This document shows positions 12,025-20,293 of a stretch of DNA of 64,000 nucleotides, in pieces (within the stretch, counting starts at the first letter, position 1; every line of letters starts with the position of its first letter). Source of the DNA: Leptobacterium flavescens (lineage in GTDB: Bacteria; Bacteroidota; Bacteroidia; Flavobacteriales; Flavobacteriaceae). Made by a program: the position numbers and the translations under genes. Where the stretch lies: the NCBI RefSeq assembly GCF_010671605.1, contig NZ_JAABOO010000002.1:806001-870000 (forward strand). Direction: 5' to 3'. The notes beneath the pieces are model-generated. The model worked only from the letters and a program-made list of their open reading frames with translations, was not told the origin of the DNA and did no database searches.

Positions 12025-12759
12025 AGCCTTTTTCGCAGCTCCCGTAATATTTAAATTTGCATCTTCTACCAGGGTAATAAGCTGTAACTCATCTCCGGCC
12101 TCTACAATTTCAGGCACCCTGATCTTTAATCCTTTTGTATTTCCCGCTGATGGATCTATATATCTTTCTGCGACTACAATGTTGGAGTTGGTCAGTTTTC
12201 TGTTCCTGTTCTCTCCTCTCTTTACAAACGTCTCTCTTTCATTGATCACCAATACCGTACGTAGTTTTTTACCTGAAAGGTTCCCCTTAAGCTCGTAATC
12301 GAAAGAAACTTCACTTCCGTTCTTTTTCACATTCTTTAATATCACCTGATTGGGAACAGAAGTTTTCGAATAACTCTTTAACCTGGAGTAGAGTTTGTAC
12401 TGATCAGAACCCACAAAATGTTCTTTTCCGTTCACTACCAATTGAGGTGTATACACAGAACGGCTTCTGAACTTGGCTGCATACGCATGTTGCTTCTCGG
12501 TATATTCCTCTTTGCTAAAAGGATCTTTCCATCCTATATAGTTCCAGTAGGAAACGTGATAGGACAAGGCAAATACATTCTTTTCATTGTATTCCTTTCT
12601 CACCTCATTGAGCAATTTATCGGCAGAAGGACAACTGGAGCACCCCTGAGAGGTAAATAATTCCAGAACGACAATAGGCTCGAAGGCAAGGTTGGATCTC
12701 TCTGTAGTAGTAAATCCTAATCCTAAAATGATAACAAATGTTAAAAGCAGCTTTTTCAT
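12019..12759 (-). CDS. DUF1223 protein, secreted thioredoxin-like
   Basis: The 246-residue protein starts with a short hydrophobic signal (residues 3-17) and then ELFTSQGCSSCPSADKLL, whose CxxC pair (Cys40, Cys43) sits at the thioredoxin active-site position. This is the DUF1223 family, predicted to have a thioredoxin-like fold in the periplasm or anchored to the membrane. Conserved SYHVSYWNYIGWKDPFS follows. The biochemical role of the family is not established; oxidoreductase or chaperone function is inference from CxxC. Convergent with rsmE, with a six-base overlap. Confidence 0.85.
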   Translation of the reverse strand: MKKLLLTFVIILGLGFTTTERSNLAFEPIVVLELFTSQGCSSCPSADKLLNEVRKEYNEKNVFALSYHVSYWNYIGWKDPFSKEEYTEKQHAYAAKFRSRSVYTPQLVVNGKEHFVGSDQYKLYSRLKSYSKTSVPNQVILKNVKKNGSEVSFDYELKGNLSGKKLRTVLVINERETFVKRGENRNRKLTNSNIVVAERYIDPSAGNTKGLKIRVPEIVEAGDELQLITLVEDANLNITGAAKKAL

Positions 12760-12847
12760 GTAATTTAAGTTTTGAATTTTAGAAGATTCGTCAGATTTTT
12801 TTTATTTTTCAAAAAATAAGAGGGAGATATTTTCCCTGAATAATGAT

Positions 12848-12855
12848 TATTTTTG
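12848..12855 (+). promoter_or_regulatory. Putative -7 box for the DUF4159 operon
   Basis: TATTTTTG matches TAnnTTTG. Transcription would start near 12862, so the usable start codon is the ATG at 12888 and not the in-frame ATG at 12843. Confidence 0.5.
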
Positions 12856-12887
12856 AAATCATCTTTAAATATGTTCGATTAAGGATT

Positions 12888-13538
12888 ATGCGGCTTACTC
12901 TTTTTAACATAATATTATCTTTCCTTTTTTTTTCCGGAACAGCTTATTCTCAGGATATTGCCATTTTAAAATACGGCGGTGGCGGCGATTGGTATTCCAA
13001 TCCGACAGCACTTCCTAATCTTATTAATTTTTGCAATCAGAATATCAATACCCGGATCAATCCAAAACCACAAACGGTAGATGTTGGAAGTATAGATATA
13101 TTTCAATTCCCGTTCCTGCATATGACAGGGCACGGAAATGTTTACTTTAATGATGAGGAGGCCTCTAACCTAAGGGATTATTTGCTTTCGGGCGGGTTTC
13201 TTCATATCGATGATAATTACGGAATGGAACCCTATCTCAGGAAAGAGTTAAAAAAGGTCTTTCCGGGTAAAGAACTCGTTGAATTATCTAAAGAGCATCC
13301 GATCTTCGATCAGAAGTACAAATTCCCGAACGGGCTTCCGAAGATCCACGAACACGACGGTAAGAGATCGCAGGCTTTTGGTATATTCCACGAAGGCAGG
13401 CTGGTCTTATTGTTCACTTTCGAGAGCGATTTGGGAGACGGATGGGAAAACCCGGAGATCCATAACGATCCGGAAGAAGTACGCTTAAAGGCCCTGAGAA
13501 TGGGAGCGAATATCGTCCAATACGTTTTCAAAAATTAA
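12888..13538 (+). CDS. DUF4159 exported protein
   Basis: The 216-residue protein starts MRLTLFNIILSFLFFSGTAYSQ, a clean signal peptide with cleavage after AYS. The body matches DUF4159: KYGGGGDWYSNPTALPNL and, further on, a GHGNVYF/GGFLHIDDNYG segment resembling a class I glutamine-amidotransferase-like Rossmann fold without an obvious catalytic triad. An in-frame ATG 45 bases upstream is rejected because it would put a non-signal stretch before the signal peptide and lies on top of the promoter box. AI-2E permease and methyltransferase genes follow (25- and 7-base gaps). Function unknown. Confidence 0.88.
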   Translation: MRLTLFNIILSFLFFSGTAYSQDIAILKYGGGGDWYSNPTALPNLINFCNQNINTRINPKPQTVDVGSIDIFQFPFLHMTGHGNVYFNDEEASNLRDYLLSGGFLHIDDNYGMEPYLRKELKKVFPGKELVELSKEHPIFDQKYKFPNGLPKIHEHDGKRSQAFGIFHEGRLVLLFTFESDLGDGWENPEIHNDPEEVRLKALRMGANIVQYVFKN

Positions 13539-13563
13539 AAAACAAAACCAACCCTATAAATAA

Positions 13564-14652
13564 ATGAATCCTAAAATTATTGCCAGCGGCATCCTGAGAG
13601 CTATCTCCATATTATTAGGGGTAGCCTTGTTATTTTACTTCCTGTATAAGATCCAATCGGTTATTGTATATATTGCCATTGCAGCTGTGGTGGCTCTTAT
13701 AGGCCGTCCTATTGTTATTTTTCTCAGACGAAGATTAAAATTCAAAAATACCCTGGCTGTTATCGTTACCATGGTACTTATGGTAGGGCTCATTATTGGT
13801 CTGATCTCCATGTTTGTCCCCTTACTGGTAAAACAGGGACAGAACCTTTCTCTCTTAAATATAGAAGAACTGCAGCTTAATATTGAAAACCTTTACAGAG
13901 AGGTCATCGACTATTTTGCCATTAACGATATAGATATTGAAAAGACCATAAAGGAATCTAATCTTTTATCGGGACTCGATTTCGGGGCTATTCCAAATTT
14001 CCTGAACAGCCTGATCGGAACTCTCGGGAGTTTTAGTATAGGTTTCTTTTCGGTAGTTTTTATTTCCTTTTTCTTTTTAAAGGACAGTAAATTGTTTGAG
14101 GATAGTATTATGGTTCTTATCCCCGATAACAAAGAAAGCAGATTGAGAAAATCCATGAATAAGATCAAAGATCTACTTTCAAGATACTTTGTCGGATTGG
14201 TTTTTCAGATCCTGATCCTCTTTGTGATCTACACCATAGTCCTCCTCGTTTTCGGAATTGAAAATGCGGTGGTCATTGCCTTTCTGTGCGCCCTTCTTAA
14301 CCTGATCCCGTATATCGGACCGCTGGTAGGTGGTTTCCTGATGTTATTGCTGACAATGACCAGTAATCTGGGGCAGGATTTCAGCAGTGTTATTTTGCCA
14401 AAAACCATTTATGTGATGATAGGGTTTATCATCGGACAACTGATAGATAACTTCTTTAGTCAACCCTTTATTTTTTCCAGTAGTGTAAAATCTCACCCCC
14501 TGGAGATCTTTTTGGTGATCATTATAGGCGGACTCCTTTTCGGAGTGGTTGGAATGATCGTTGCGGTGCCCAGTTATACGGCAATTAAGGTGATTTTAAA
14601 GGAATTTTTGGCGGAAAACAAGATTGTAAGATCTCTCACTAAAGATTTATAG
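13564..14652 (+). CDS. AI-2E family transporter (PerM-type permease)
   Basis: The 362-residue inner-membrane protein has the AI-2E/PerM layout: paired N-terminal helices (about 10-50), a helix at 60-85, a cytosolic or periplasmic loop (90-145), then five hydrophobic segments to about 345. The ALLNLIPYIGPLVGG signature of the family is present near 240-255. Members export AI-2, act as Na/H antiporters, or are of unknown substrate, so the transported compound here is open. It sits between a DUF4159 gene and a methyltransferase gene on the same strand. Confidence 0.9.
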   Translation: MNPKIIASGILRAISILLGVALLFYFLYKIQSVIVYIAIAAVVALIGRPIVIFLRRRLKFKNTLAVIVTMVLMVGLIIGLISMFVPLLVKQGQNLSLLNIEELQLNIENLYREVIDYFAINDIDIEKTIKESNLLSGLDFGAIPNFLNSLIGTLGSFSIGFFSVVFISFFFLKDSKLFEDSIMVLIPDNKESRLRKSMNKIKDLLSRYFVGLVFQILILFVIYTIVLLVFGIENAVVIAFLCALLNLIPYIGPLVGGFLMLLLTMTSNLGQDFSSVILPKTIYVMIGFIIGQLIDNFFSQPFIFSSSVKSHPLEIFLVIIIGGLLFGVVGMIVAVPSYTAIKVILKEFLAENKIVRSLTKDL

Positions 14653-14659
14653 CAACACT

Positions 14660-15847
14660 TTGAACAAGAACATATTAAAGGCTGGAATACAGGATTTTAT
14701 AAATAAAAATTCAAATACTGACATAACGGCAGTTTTGCTAAAAGGCGTTCCTTTTCAGGAAGTTTCGGCCAAAGAGATCGCCGAACAGATCGAAGCCAGG
14801 AAAAAGTGCGAAACAAAATTGCCTACCTGGTTTAATACTGCCCAAATTTACTATCCCAACAAACTTTCTATAGAACAGACGTCTTCCGAATCTACCGCCC
14901 GGTATAAAGCAGGGATCGTAAGCGGAAAAAAGATGATAGACCTCTCCGGAGGTTTCGGGGTGGATTCCTATTTTTTTGCACAGAGAACAGAGTCCCTTAT
15001 TCATTGTGAAATTAATGAGGAACTCTCCAAAATCGTTACTCATAACTACGAAATTTTAGGAGTAGAAAATATCCGGACGGTGGCCCGGGACGGCCTCTCT
15101 TTTTTACAGCGGGAAAAGGAACAATTCGACTGGATCTACACAGATCCTTCCCGGAGAGATGATGTAAAAGGAAAAGTTTTTATGTTGAGTGATTGCACAC
15201 CCAATGTTCCGGAGAACCTCGACACACTTTTAGAATTCTCTTCCAATATCCTTATCAAGACATCTCCCCTTCTGGACATATCTGTTGGCTTAAAGGAGCT
15301 TTCGTTTGTAAAAGAGATCCATGTTGTGGCACTGAACAATGAAGTAAAAGAACTGTTATGGGTTATTGAGAAGGGATATTCAGGTTCTATTGTGATAAAG
15401 ACAATCAATTTAAAAAAAGACGGGGATCAGCTTTTTGATTTTATCCATGAAGATGAAAAAGAGAGTGAAGCTACGCTTTCATTACCTCTTAAATACATAT
15501 ATGAGCCCAATGCAGCTATTCTTAAAGCCGGGGCCTTTAAGACGCTTGCCGGAAAGCTCGGAGTACATAAGCTTCACAAACATTCTCATTTATACACTTC
15601 AGATAAGCTGCTAGCTTTCCCCGGGAGGGTCTTCAGCCTGGAAGAAAAGCTGAATTATCAGAAAAAACAGCTCAGATCTTTCTTTAAAAACACCAAAGCC
15701 CATATCAGTACACGAAATTTCCCCGAGAGCGTTGCTCAGGTTCGAAAGAACCTTAAAATAGCTGGGGGAGGTAATCTGTATTGCTTTTTCACGACCGATA
15801 TGAATAACGATAAAATAGTTTTATGCTGTAAAAAATCGTTAACTTAA
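14660..15847 (+). CDS. THUMP-like class I SAM-dependent methyltransferase
   Basis: The 395-residue protein has a Rossmann methyltransferase core with motif I MIDLSGGFGVDSYFFA (near residue 94) and a motif IV variant YTDPSRR (near 160), suited to a base N-methyltransferase. The N-terminal 80 and C-terminal 100 residues fit the ferredoxin-like and THUMP-like parts seen in Bacteroidota proteins related to PG_1098. RNA is the likely substrate, by inference from the THUMP-like part. No ATG is available in the first 90 codons, so I chose the TTG at 14660, seven bases after the permease stop. Specificity unknown. Confidence 0.8.
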   Translation: MNKNILKAGIQDFINKNSNTDITAVLLKGVPFQEVSAKEIAEQIEARKKCETKLPTWFNTAQIYYPNKLSIEQTSSESTARYKAGIVSGKKMIDLSGGFGVDSYFFAQRTESLIHCEINEELSKIVTHNYEILGVENIRTVARDGLSFLQREKEQFDWIYTDPSRRDDVKGKVFMLSDCTPNVPENLDTLLEFSSNILIKTSPLLDISVGLKELSFVKEIHVVALNNEVKELLWVIEKGYSGSIVIKTINLKKDGDQLFDFIHEDEKESEATLSLPLKYIYEPNAAILKAGAFKTLAGKLGVHKLHKHSHLYTSDKLLAFPGRVFSLEEKLNYQKKQLRSFFKNTKAHISTRNFPESVAQVRKNLKIAGGGNLYCFFTTDMNNDKIVLCCKKSLT

Positions 15848-15931
15848 GAGGTTTAATACAATTCCCCGACTTTATTTTTCGTTTAAAAGAGTAAAAAAGG
15901 AAGATTTTGAAAACTTTTTTATATTGGTTAT

Positions 15932-16762
15932 ATGAAGAAATTATTTTTGCTTTTACTATGTTGCTATCAGGGGCTTAGTCAACAAGCTATTAATTTTTCT
16001 CTTTATTATGACACTGGTGTTTATGAGTTAAATGAACAGCAAAAGGCTAAGATAAAACATGAATTGTCCCCTTTAAAGGCCTTAGATATTTCTAAAATAG
16101 ACATCAAGGGTTATGCCGACTATATAGATACTAACGAATACAACAAGGAATTGTCTTTTAGTCGGGCCACAGCCGTCTATCAATATCTGAGCGTGATTGT
16201 CGACACCCTTAACACAAATATCAGAAAAAAGGGATTCGGCGAATTATTCAGCAAGGAAAAACTGGAGGAGAGTGGAAACTCTTACGACCGCAGGGTAGAT
16301 ATTACTGTTTTTTACCAGGGCGTTGAAGCGGATATCCCCATTATAGACAGTTTGTTTTTGGGAATTCCGGTCAGGGATATACATATAGGCGATAAAATAG
16401 AGATCAAAAATCTGTATTTCTTCAGGGGTCGTACCAAGATGTATGATTATTCCACCAGCGTTCTCGATAGTATCGGATCTTTTCTTCAGAGAAACAGAGG
16501 GTTTAAAATAGAAGTTCAGGGACATGTCTGCTGCGGGGGAGATGATCCTGGAGATGTTATTAATATAGATACTAAAACCAAAACGCTCTCCGTAGACAGG
16601 GCTAGGACCATTTACGAATACCTTATCAATTTCAAGAATATCCATCCGGACAGGATCTCCTATAAAGGCTTTGGCTTTAGTTCTCCAAGAGCCTGGCCCG
16701 AAGAAACGGTAGAAGATGAAAAGAGAAATCGCAGGGTCGAGATCATGATCGTTGACTTTTAA
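15932..16762 (+). CDS. Exported protein with two tandem OmpA-like domains
   Basis: A signal peptide (residues 1-16, ending GLSQ) is followed by two OmpA-like peptidoglycan-binding folds and no beta-barrel. Domain one (about 20-130) has KGYADYIDTNEYNKELSFSRA and a final DRRVDI; domain two (about 150-275) has EVQGHVCCGGDD, LSVDRARTIYEYL and NRRVEIMI. Both keep the SxxRA and RRV elements typical of OmpA C-terminal domains. Cys182-Cys183 in domain two are unusual. At 276 residues it is soluble and probably periplasmic, binding peptidoglycan at two points. Its stop overlaps the convergent dipeptidase gene by four bases. Confidence 0.8.
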   Translation: MKKLFLLLLCCYQGLSQQAINFSLYYDTGVYELNEQQKAKIKHELSPLKALDISKIDIKGYADYIDTNEYNKELSFSRATAVYQYLSVIVDTLNTNIRKKGFGELFSKEKLEESGNSYDRRVDITVFYQGVEADIPIIDSLFLGIPVRDIHIGDKIEIKNLYFFRGRTKMYDYSTSVLDSIGSFLQRNRGFKIEVQGHVCCGGDDPGDVINIDTKTKTLSVDRARTIYEYLINFKNIHPDRISYKGFGFSSPRAWPEETVEDEKRNRRVEIMIVDF

Positions 16763-17496
16763 TCTTCACAATCCCAGGTAAAATTAGCAATCCCGTAAGC
16801 TGAAGTGGTTTTCAGATTATAATGCCACCATTCGGTCCTGACAGACCAGAAACCGTATTTTTCCATAGTTTCTTTCAGCAGTCTTCTGTTGTTGTTGATC
16901 TCCTCCGAATGAAGAGTGTAATCGTGATATGCTTCCCTTCCAAAGTAATCAAAGGCTGTTCCCATATCCAATACAGTTCCATCGAGTTTTGCAAGTGTAA
17001 TATCCACGGCACCTCCCCTGTTGTGTATAGAGCCCTTGGCAGGATTGGCAACATATTGCGAATTGGGTAATATGGTCCACATTTTCTTTTGCACATCATG
17101 AGGCCTGTAACAATCAAAAAAATGAATACGATACCCCTTCTTTCTTAATTCTTCATTGGCAGCGATAAGGGCTTTTGCAGTTTTAACCCTGGTATAGCAT
17201 TCCCCGCACTCATAAACTTTTTCCTTTAAGAAATTGTCTGCTGTCGCATACCTGAGGTCATAACTAAAACCGTTGTTGTAGTTTTTTAAGTTGACAAAAA
17301 CAGTATCGGCCAGTTCGGATAAAGGAGTAATGTCGATAATATCGGGCTTCACGTTCGCCGGAATGCTGTCAGTAAACAATGTATCCAACACCTCTTCCTG
17401 AACACTTTTTGCAGCAACAGCATCTATATCTTTGCAGCGCCTGCATGAAGTGAGGAAAAGAACAAATATTAAAGTGATGGCCAGGGTGTTCCTCAT
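16759..17496 (-). CDS. M15D family D-Ala-D-Ala dipeptidase (VanX/DdpX type), lipoprotein
   Basis: The 245-residue protein has a lipobox LTSC (Cys18) after a short hydrophobic start, so it is probably a lipoprotein. Zinc-site motifs of M15D peptidases are present: HNRGGAVDITL (His and Asp ligands) and EWWHYNL (catalytic Glu and third ligand His). DCYRPHDVQ carries the conserved Arg. Such enzymes cleave D-Ala-D-Ala; in organisms without a van cluster they serve cell-wall dipeptide scavenging. No vanH or vanA lies nearby, so resistance is not implied. Confidence 0.93.
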   Translation of the reverse strand: MRNTLAITLIFVLFLTSCRRCKDIDAVAAKSVQEEVLDTLFTDSIPANVKPDIIDITPLSELADTVFVNLKNYNNGFSYDLRYATADNFLKEKVYECGECYTRVKTAKALIAANEELRKKGYRIHFFDCYRPHDVQKKMWTILPNSQYVANPAKGSIHNRGGAVDITLAKLDGTVLDMGTAFDYFGREAYHDYTLHSEEINNNRRLLKETMEKYGFWSVRTEWWHYNLKTTSAYGIANFTWDCED

Positions 17497-17634
17497 CTAA
17501 CTAAATTACTAAAAAAACGGAGGTTTTTCAAATTGGAAGCTTTTAGATTTTTACGCATTTTCAGCCGGTTTGTGAAATGAAAAAGGGGAATCTTAATTTT
17601 AGGTCAATTTTGCGTTATGCGATGGTTTTTTCAA

Positions 17635-17642
17635 TATATTTG
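17635..17642 (+). promoter_or_regulatory. Putative promoter of the M28 peptidase gene (-7 box)
   Basis: TATATTTG matches TAnnTTTG, with TTTG at 17609-17612 giving a 22-base spacer. It lies 91 bases before the start codon. The whole 236-base gap 17497-17732 holds no other gene. Confidence 0.5.
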
Positions 17643-17732
17643 GGAATATTTTTAAAATAGCTATTGAAACAAGCCAAAAATTAAACATTATTCAATAAGA
17701 TAGCTTGTAGACAGAACTTTAAAACGATTTAA

Positions 17733-19307
17733 ATGAAAAAAGTATTTTTAGTCCTCTTGGGACTGACTGTAGCCTGTAATTCAGCGCAACAGACGACTAC
17801 CGAGAAAAAAGAAGAAAAGAAGGGGGCCAATTACGACCCGACTCCTTATGCCCAGACCATTACACAGGAAGATCTTACCAAGCATCTCTACACATATGCT
17901 TCCGATGAATTTCAAGGAAGAGAAACCGGACAGCCCGGACAAAAGAAAGCTGTAAATTACTTAAAGGACCATTATGTAAAAATGGGAATTCCTGCTGCTA
18001 AGTCTGACGGGGATTACTTCCAGAATGTTCCTTTGGAAATCAGTAGTGTTCCCGGAGTTCAATTCTCCGTTAACGGAAAAGATTTCACCCTTGGAAAGGA
18101 TTTTGCCACTTTTGGCGGACCTGGAAATATCAGTACCGGAGCTGCAAATGTAGTTTATGCCGGATACGGTATCGAGGACGAGAAATATTCAGATTATGCA
18201 AACCTGGATGTTAAAGGTAAAGTAGTACTTATCAAGGCAGGAGAGCCTAAGAATGATGATGGTACTTATAAAATAAGCGGTTCTTCGGAAGCGTCAAAAT
18301 GGTCTAACCTGAGACAGGCTTTCAACGAAAAGATCGGTCTTGCCAGAGAAAAAGGAGCTAAAGGGCTATTATTCTTTGACGAAGCTAACTTTGGTGTGAT
18401 CCAGCAGCAATTCAACTTCCTGAAGAATCAGCAGAATGGGCGTATCAGCCTTAAGTCGCAGGAGAAGAATCCTTTCTTCTATCTTTTTGTGAACAAAGAT
18501 GTTGCTACCGCAGTTTATCCCGGAATTGAAAGTACTTATAGTTCTTCTACGCAGACAGCTGACTTGAAAGTTGCTTTTGAAAGCAAATCAAAAGAAATCT
18601 CTTCTGAAAATGTAGTGGCTTATATTAAAGGTTCTGAGAAGCCAAATGAGTTTTTAGTGATCTCTGCTCACCTGGATCATGAAGGTGTAAAGAACGGAGA
18701 AGTATACAACGGAGCAGATGATGACGGTTCCGGAACTGTTGCTGTACTGGAAATTGCTGAGGCCTTTAAAAAAGCCGCCGATGATGGAAACGGACCTAAG
18801 CGTTCTGTTGTTTTCCTTCACGTTACAGGAGAAGAAAAAGGTTTATTAGGATCCAGATACTATACCGACAATCCTATCTTCCCGCTGGAAAGCACAGTAG
18901 CCGACCTTAACATAGATATGATCGGAAGAACAGACCCTAAAAGAGAAGGTGACAGAAATTATGTATACCTGATCGGTTCTGATAAATTAAGTACGGAGCT
19001 TCACAATCTTTCCGAAGAAGTGAATAAGAAGTACACCAATATCACTCTCGATTATACTTATAATGACGAAAATGATCCAAACCGTTTCTACTACAGAAGT
19101 GACCACTATAACTTCGCGAAGAACAATGTACCGATCATTTTCTATTTTAACGGTACTCACGACGATTATCACCGTCCGAGTGATACTCCTGACAAGATCC
19201 AGTACGATCTTTTAACCAACAGAACCAAATTGGTATTCTATACCGCATGGGAAGTTGCTAACCGTGACAAGCGTATTATTGCTGATAAGGCGGTTGAAGC
19301 TAAATAA
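17733..19307 (+). CDS. M28 family zinc metallopeptidase with PA domain, lipoprotein
   Basis: The 524-residue protein has a lipobox TVAC (Cys15) and a low-complexity Glu/Lys stretch behind it. A protease-associated (PA) insert around residues 140-270 precedes the M28 catalytic core. Metal ligands are visible: HLDH (first zinc His, near 311), NGADDDGSG (bridging Asp), GEEKGLLGS (catalytic Glu and ligand Glu), DMIGR (Asp), and a final His in HDDYHRPSD. The family acts as aminopeptidases or carboxypeptidases in the periplasm or on the cell surface. The gene stands alone, with its own promoter-like box and strong terminator. Confidence 0.95.
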   Translation: MKKVFLVLLGLTVACNSAQQTTTEKKEEKKGANYDPTPYAQTITQEDLTKHLYTYASDEFQGRETGQPGQKKAVNYLKDHYVKMGIPAAKSDGDYFQNVPLEISSVPGVQFSVNGKDFTLGKDFATFGGPGNISTGAANVVYAGYGIEDEKYSDYANLDVKGKVVLIKAGEPKNDDGTYKISGSSEASKWSNLRQAFNEKIGLAREKGAKGLLFFDEANFGVIQQQFNFLKNQQNGRISLKSQEKNPFFYLFVNKDVATAVYPGIESTYSSSTQTADLKVAFESKSKEISSENVVAYIKGSEKPNEFLVISAHLDHEGVKNGEVYNGADDDGSGTVAVLEIAEAFKKAADDGNGPKRSVVFLHVTGEEKGLLGSRYYTDNPIFPLESTVADLNIDMIGRTDPKREGDRNYVYLIGSDKLSTELHNLSEEVNKKYTNITLDYTYNDENDPNRFYYRSDHYNFAKNNVPIIFYFNGTHDDYHRPSDTPDKIQYDLLTNRTKLVFYTAWEVANRDKRIIADKAVEAK

Positions 19308-19327
19308 GTAATATCTTATTCTATATA

Positions 19328-19365
19328 TAAAAAGATCCCGGGATATGCTCCCGGGATCTTTTTTG
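19328..19365. terminator. Bidirectional terminator after the M28 peptidase
   Basis: A 13-base stem (AAAAGATCCCGGG with CCCGGGATCTTTT) around a seven-base loop, followed by T residues. It separates two convergent genes and can serve both. Confidence 0.92.
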
Positions 19366-19384
19366 TTTATAAGTGTGATATCAT

Positions 19385-19957
19385 CTACAGATCAAATATT
19401 CTTTCCAGGATCGGTCTTGCGTTTTTATACATTTGCCTGTGCCCTTCTTCATTGGCATGGAGGCCATCTTCCAGGAACAAATGAGGTTCCATATTCAGTG
19501 AAAAGTCTATTACTTCAAATTCATCCTCTTTTGCATATCTTCTCAGTTCCTCCTGATAAGACTCAATAAGCTTAACATAATCCATTCCTTCCTGAAAGGT
19601 ATGCCTGCTTTGAGGTTCGGGCGGGAAAAAGGGAGTTGGGATCCCGATAACAGAAATGATCCCTCTATACCTTGCCTGCCGGGTCATTGCCATGATGTTA
19701 CTGATAATATAATGATTCGGAATACCGAAATAGAGGTCGTTTGTTCCTCCCGTAATGAGCAGATGGGATGGATCGTGGTCTATAACGGAAGTTTTGAATC
19801 TGGCCAGCATACCACCGGTGGTATCTCCGGATATCCCTTCATTAACAATCTCAATGTCCAAAGTGCGATCCAGAAGTTCGCTCCACCAGTATACTCTTTC
19901 AACACCATATCCTTCGGTAAGGCTGTCGCCAAGGCAAACAAGTTTTCTCTTTTTCAT
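19385..19957 (-). CDS. SGNH/GDSL hydrolase
   Basis: The 190-residue protein has the SGNH fold signatures: block I CLGDSLTEGYG (nucleophile Ser12), block III GTND (near 71) and block V DGLHANEEGH (catalytic Asp and His near 166-169). No signal peptide is seen, so it is cytosolic. It resembles TAP-like/lysophospholipase L1-type esterases and sialate O-acetylesterase-like enzymes; the substrate is unknown. It stands alone on the minus strand, about 250 bases downstream of tRNA-His, separated by a set of hairpins. Confidence 0.88.
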   Translation of the reverse strand: MKKRKLVCLGDSLTEGYGVERVYWWSELLDRTLDIEIVNEGISGDTTGGMLARFKTSVIDHDPSHLLITGGTNDLYFGIPNHYIISNIMAMTRQARYRGIISVIGIPTPFFPPEPQSRHTFQEGMDYVKLIESYQEELRRYAKEDEFEVIDFSLNMEPHLFLEDGLHANEEGHRQMYKNARPILERIFDL

Positions 19958-19985
19958 ATTAAAGTATTAGGATATAAAAGTAAAA

Positions 19986-20007
19986 AAGCTTCCTCTATAT
20001 GGAAGCT
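19986..20007 (-). terminator. Hairpin with T tract, minus strand
   Basis: On the minus strand AGCTTCC and GGAAGCT pair around a seven-base loop and run into TTTTTTAC. It may stop read-through from the tRNA-His unit before the SGNH gene. Confidence 0.6.
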
Positions 20008-20031
20008 ATTAAAGTACTTTTCTGTCTTTTG

Positions 20032-20153
20032 ATCCAAAGCAAGCTTATCAAAAACGGGTTAGCTGCACTGATCCGGAGTATGGGAAACCTGCCAATAAAG
20101 CCTTCAGGCTTATGCCTGATACTTTTTTTATACGCAAAATCCAAAGCAAGCTT
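20032..20153. repeat. 15-base direct repeat ATCCAAAGCAAGCTT, two copies
   Basis: The same 15 bases occur at 20032-20046 and 20139-20153 in the noncoding stretch behind tRNA-His. The second copy forms the loop of the large inverted repeat described separately. Confidence 0.75.
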
Positions 20154-20173
20154 TGTTTTTGCGTATAAAAAAA
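20123..20173. repeat. Perfect 17-base inverted repeat with nested hairpin
   Basis: Bases 20123-20139 and 20157-20173 are exact reverse complements over 17 positions. Inside the 17-base loop, CAAAGC and GCTTTG pair again around AA, giving a cruciform-like double hairpin. It overlaps the terminator of tRNA-His by its right arm. No coding role is visible. Confidence 0.8.
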
Positions 20174-20201
20174 GCCTTCAAAAATTTTTGAAGGCTTTTT
20201 T
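20168..20201 (-). terminator. tRNA-His terminator, 34-base perfect palindrome
   Basis: AAAAAAGCCTTCAAAAA is followed directly by its exact reverse complement. On the minus strand it starts one to two bases after the tRNA 3' end and continues into T residues, so it is a rho-independent terminator that can also form in the other direction. Confidence 0.85.
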
Positions 20202-20202
20202 G

Positions 20203-20276
20203 GGTGGAAGACCGGGTTCGAACCGGCGACCTCTGGAACCACAATCCAGCGCTCTAACCAGCTGAGCTACAACCAC
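20203..20276 (-). tRNA. tRNA-His (anticodon GTG)
   Basis: On the minus strand the cloverleaf reads: acceptor GTGGTTG, D-arm GCTC/GAGC, anticodon stem CTGGA/TCCAG with loop TTGTGGT (anticodon GTG), five-base variable loop, T-arm GCCGG/CCGGT with loop TTCGAAC, acceptor CTTCCAC, discriminator C. A G at 20277 can serve as the extra G-1 that identifies tRNA-His, opposite C73. CCA is not encoded. Acceptor pairs 5-68 and 6-67 are both U-U mismatches, which is odd in an otherwise perfect tRNA. A consensus promoter and a palindromic terminator flank it. Confidence 0.93.
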
Positions 20277-20293
20277 CATGCGAATTGCGGATG

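Noticed and set aside
12843-12887. Extended start of the DUF4159 gene
   Set aside because: The extension would place charged residues before the signal peptide and lies on a -7 promoter box; ATG 12888 is preferred.
16759-17496. Possible vancomycin-type resistance from the VanX-like dipeptidase
   Set aside because: No vanH, vanA or vanRS genes are nearby, and such M15 dipeptidases are common in housekeeping cell-wall recycling.
19999-20265. Plus-strand open frame of about 88 codons across tRNA-His and its hairpins
   Set aside because: It reads the antisense of the tRNA (the familiar GGRPGSNRRPLEPQ-type spurious product) and spans palindromes, so it is not a gene.
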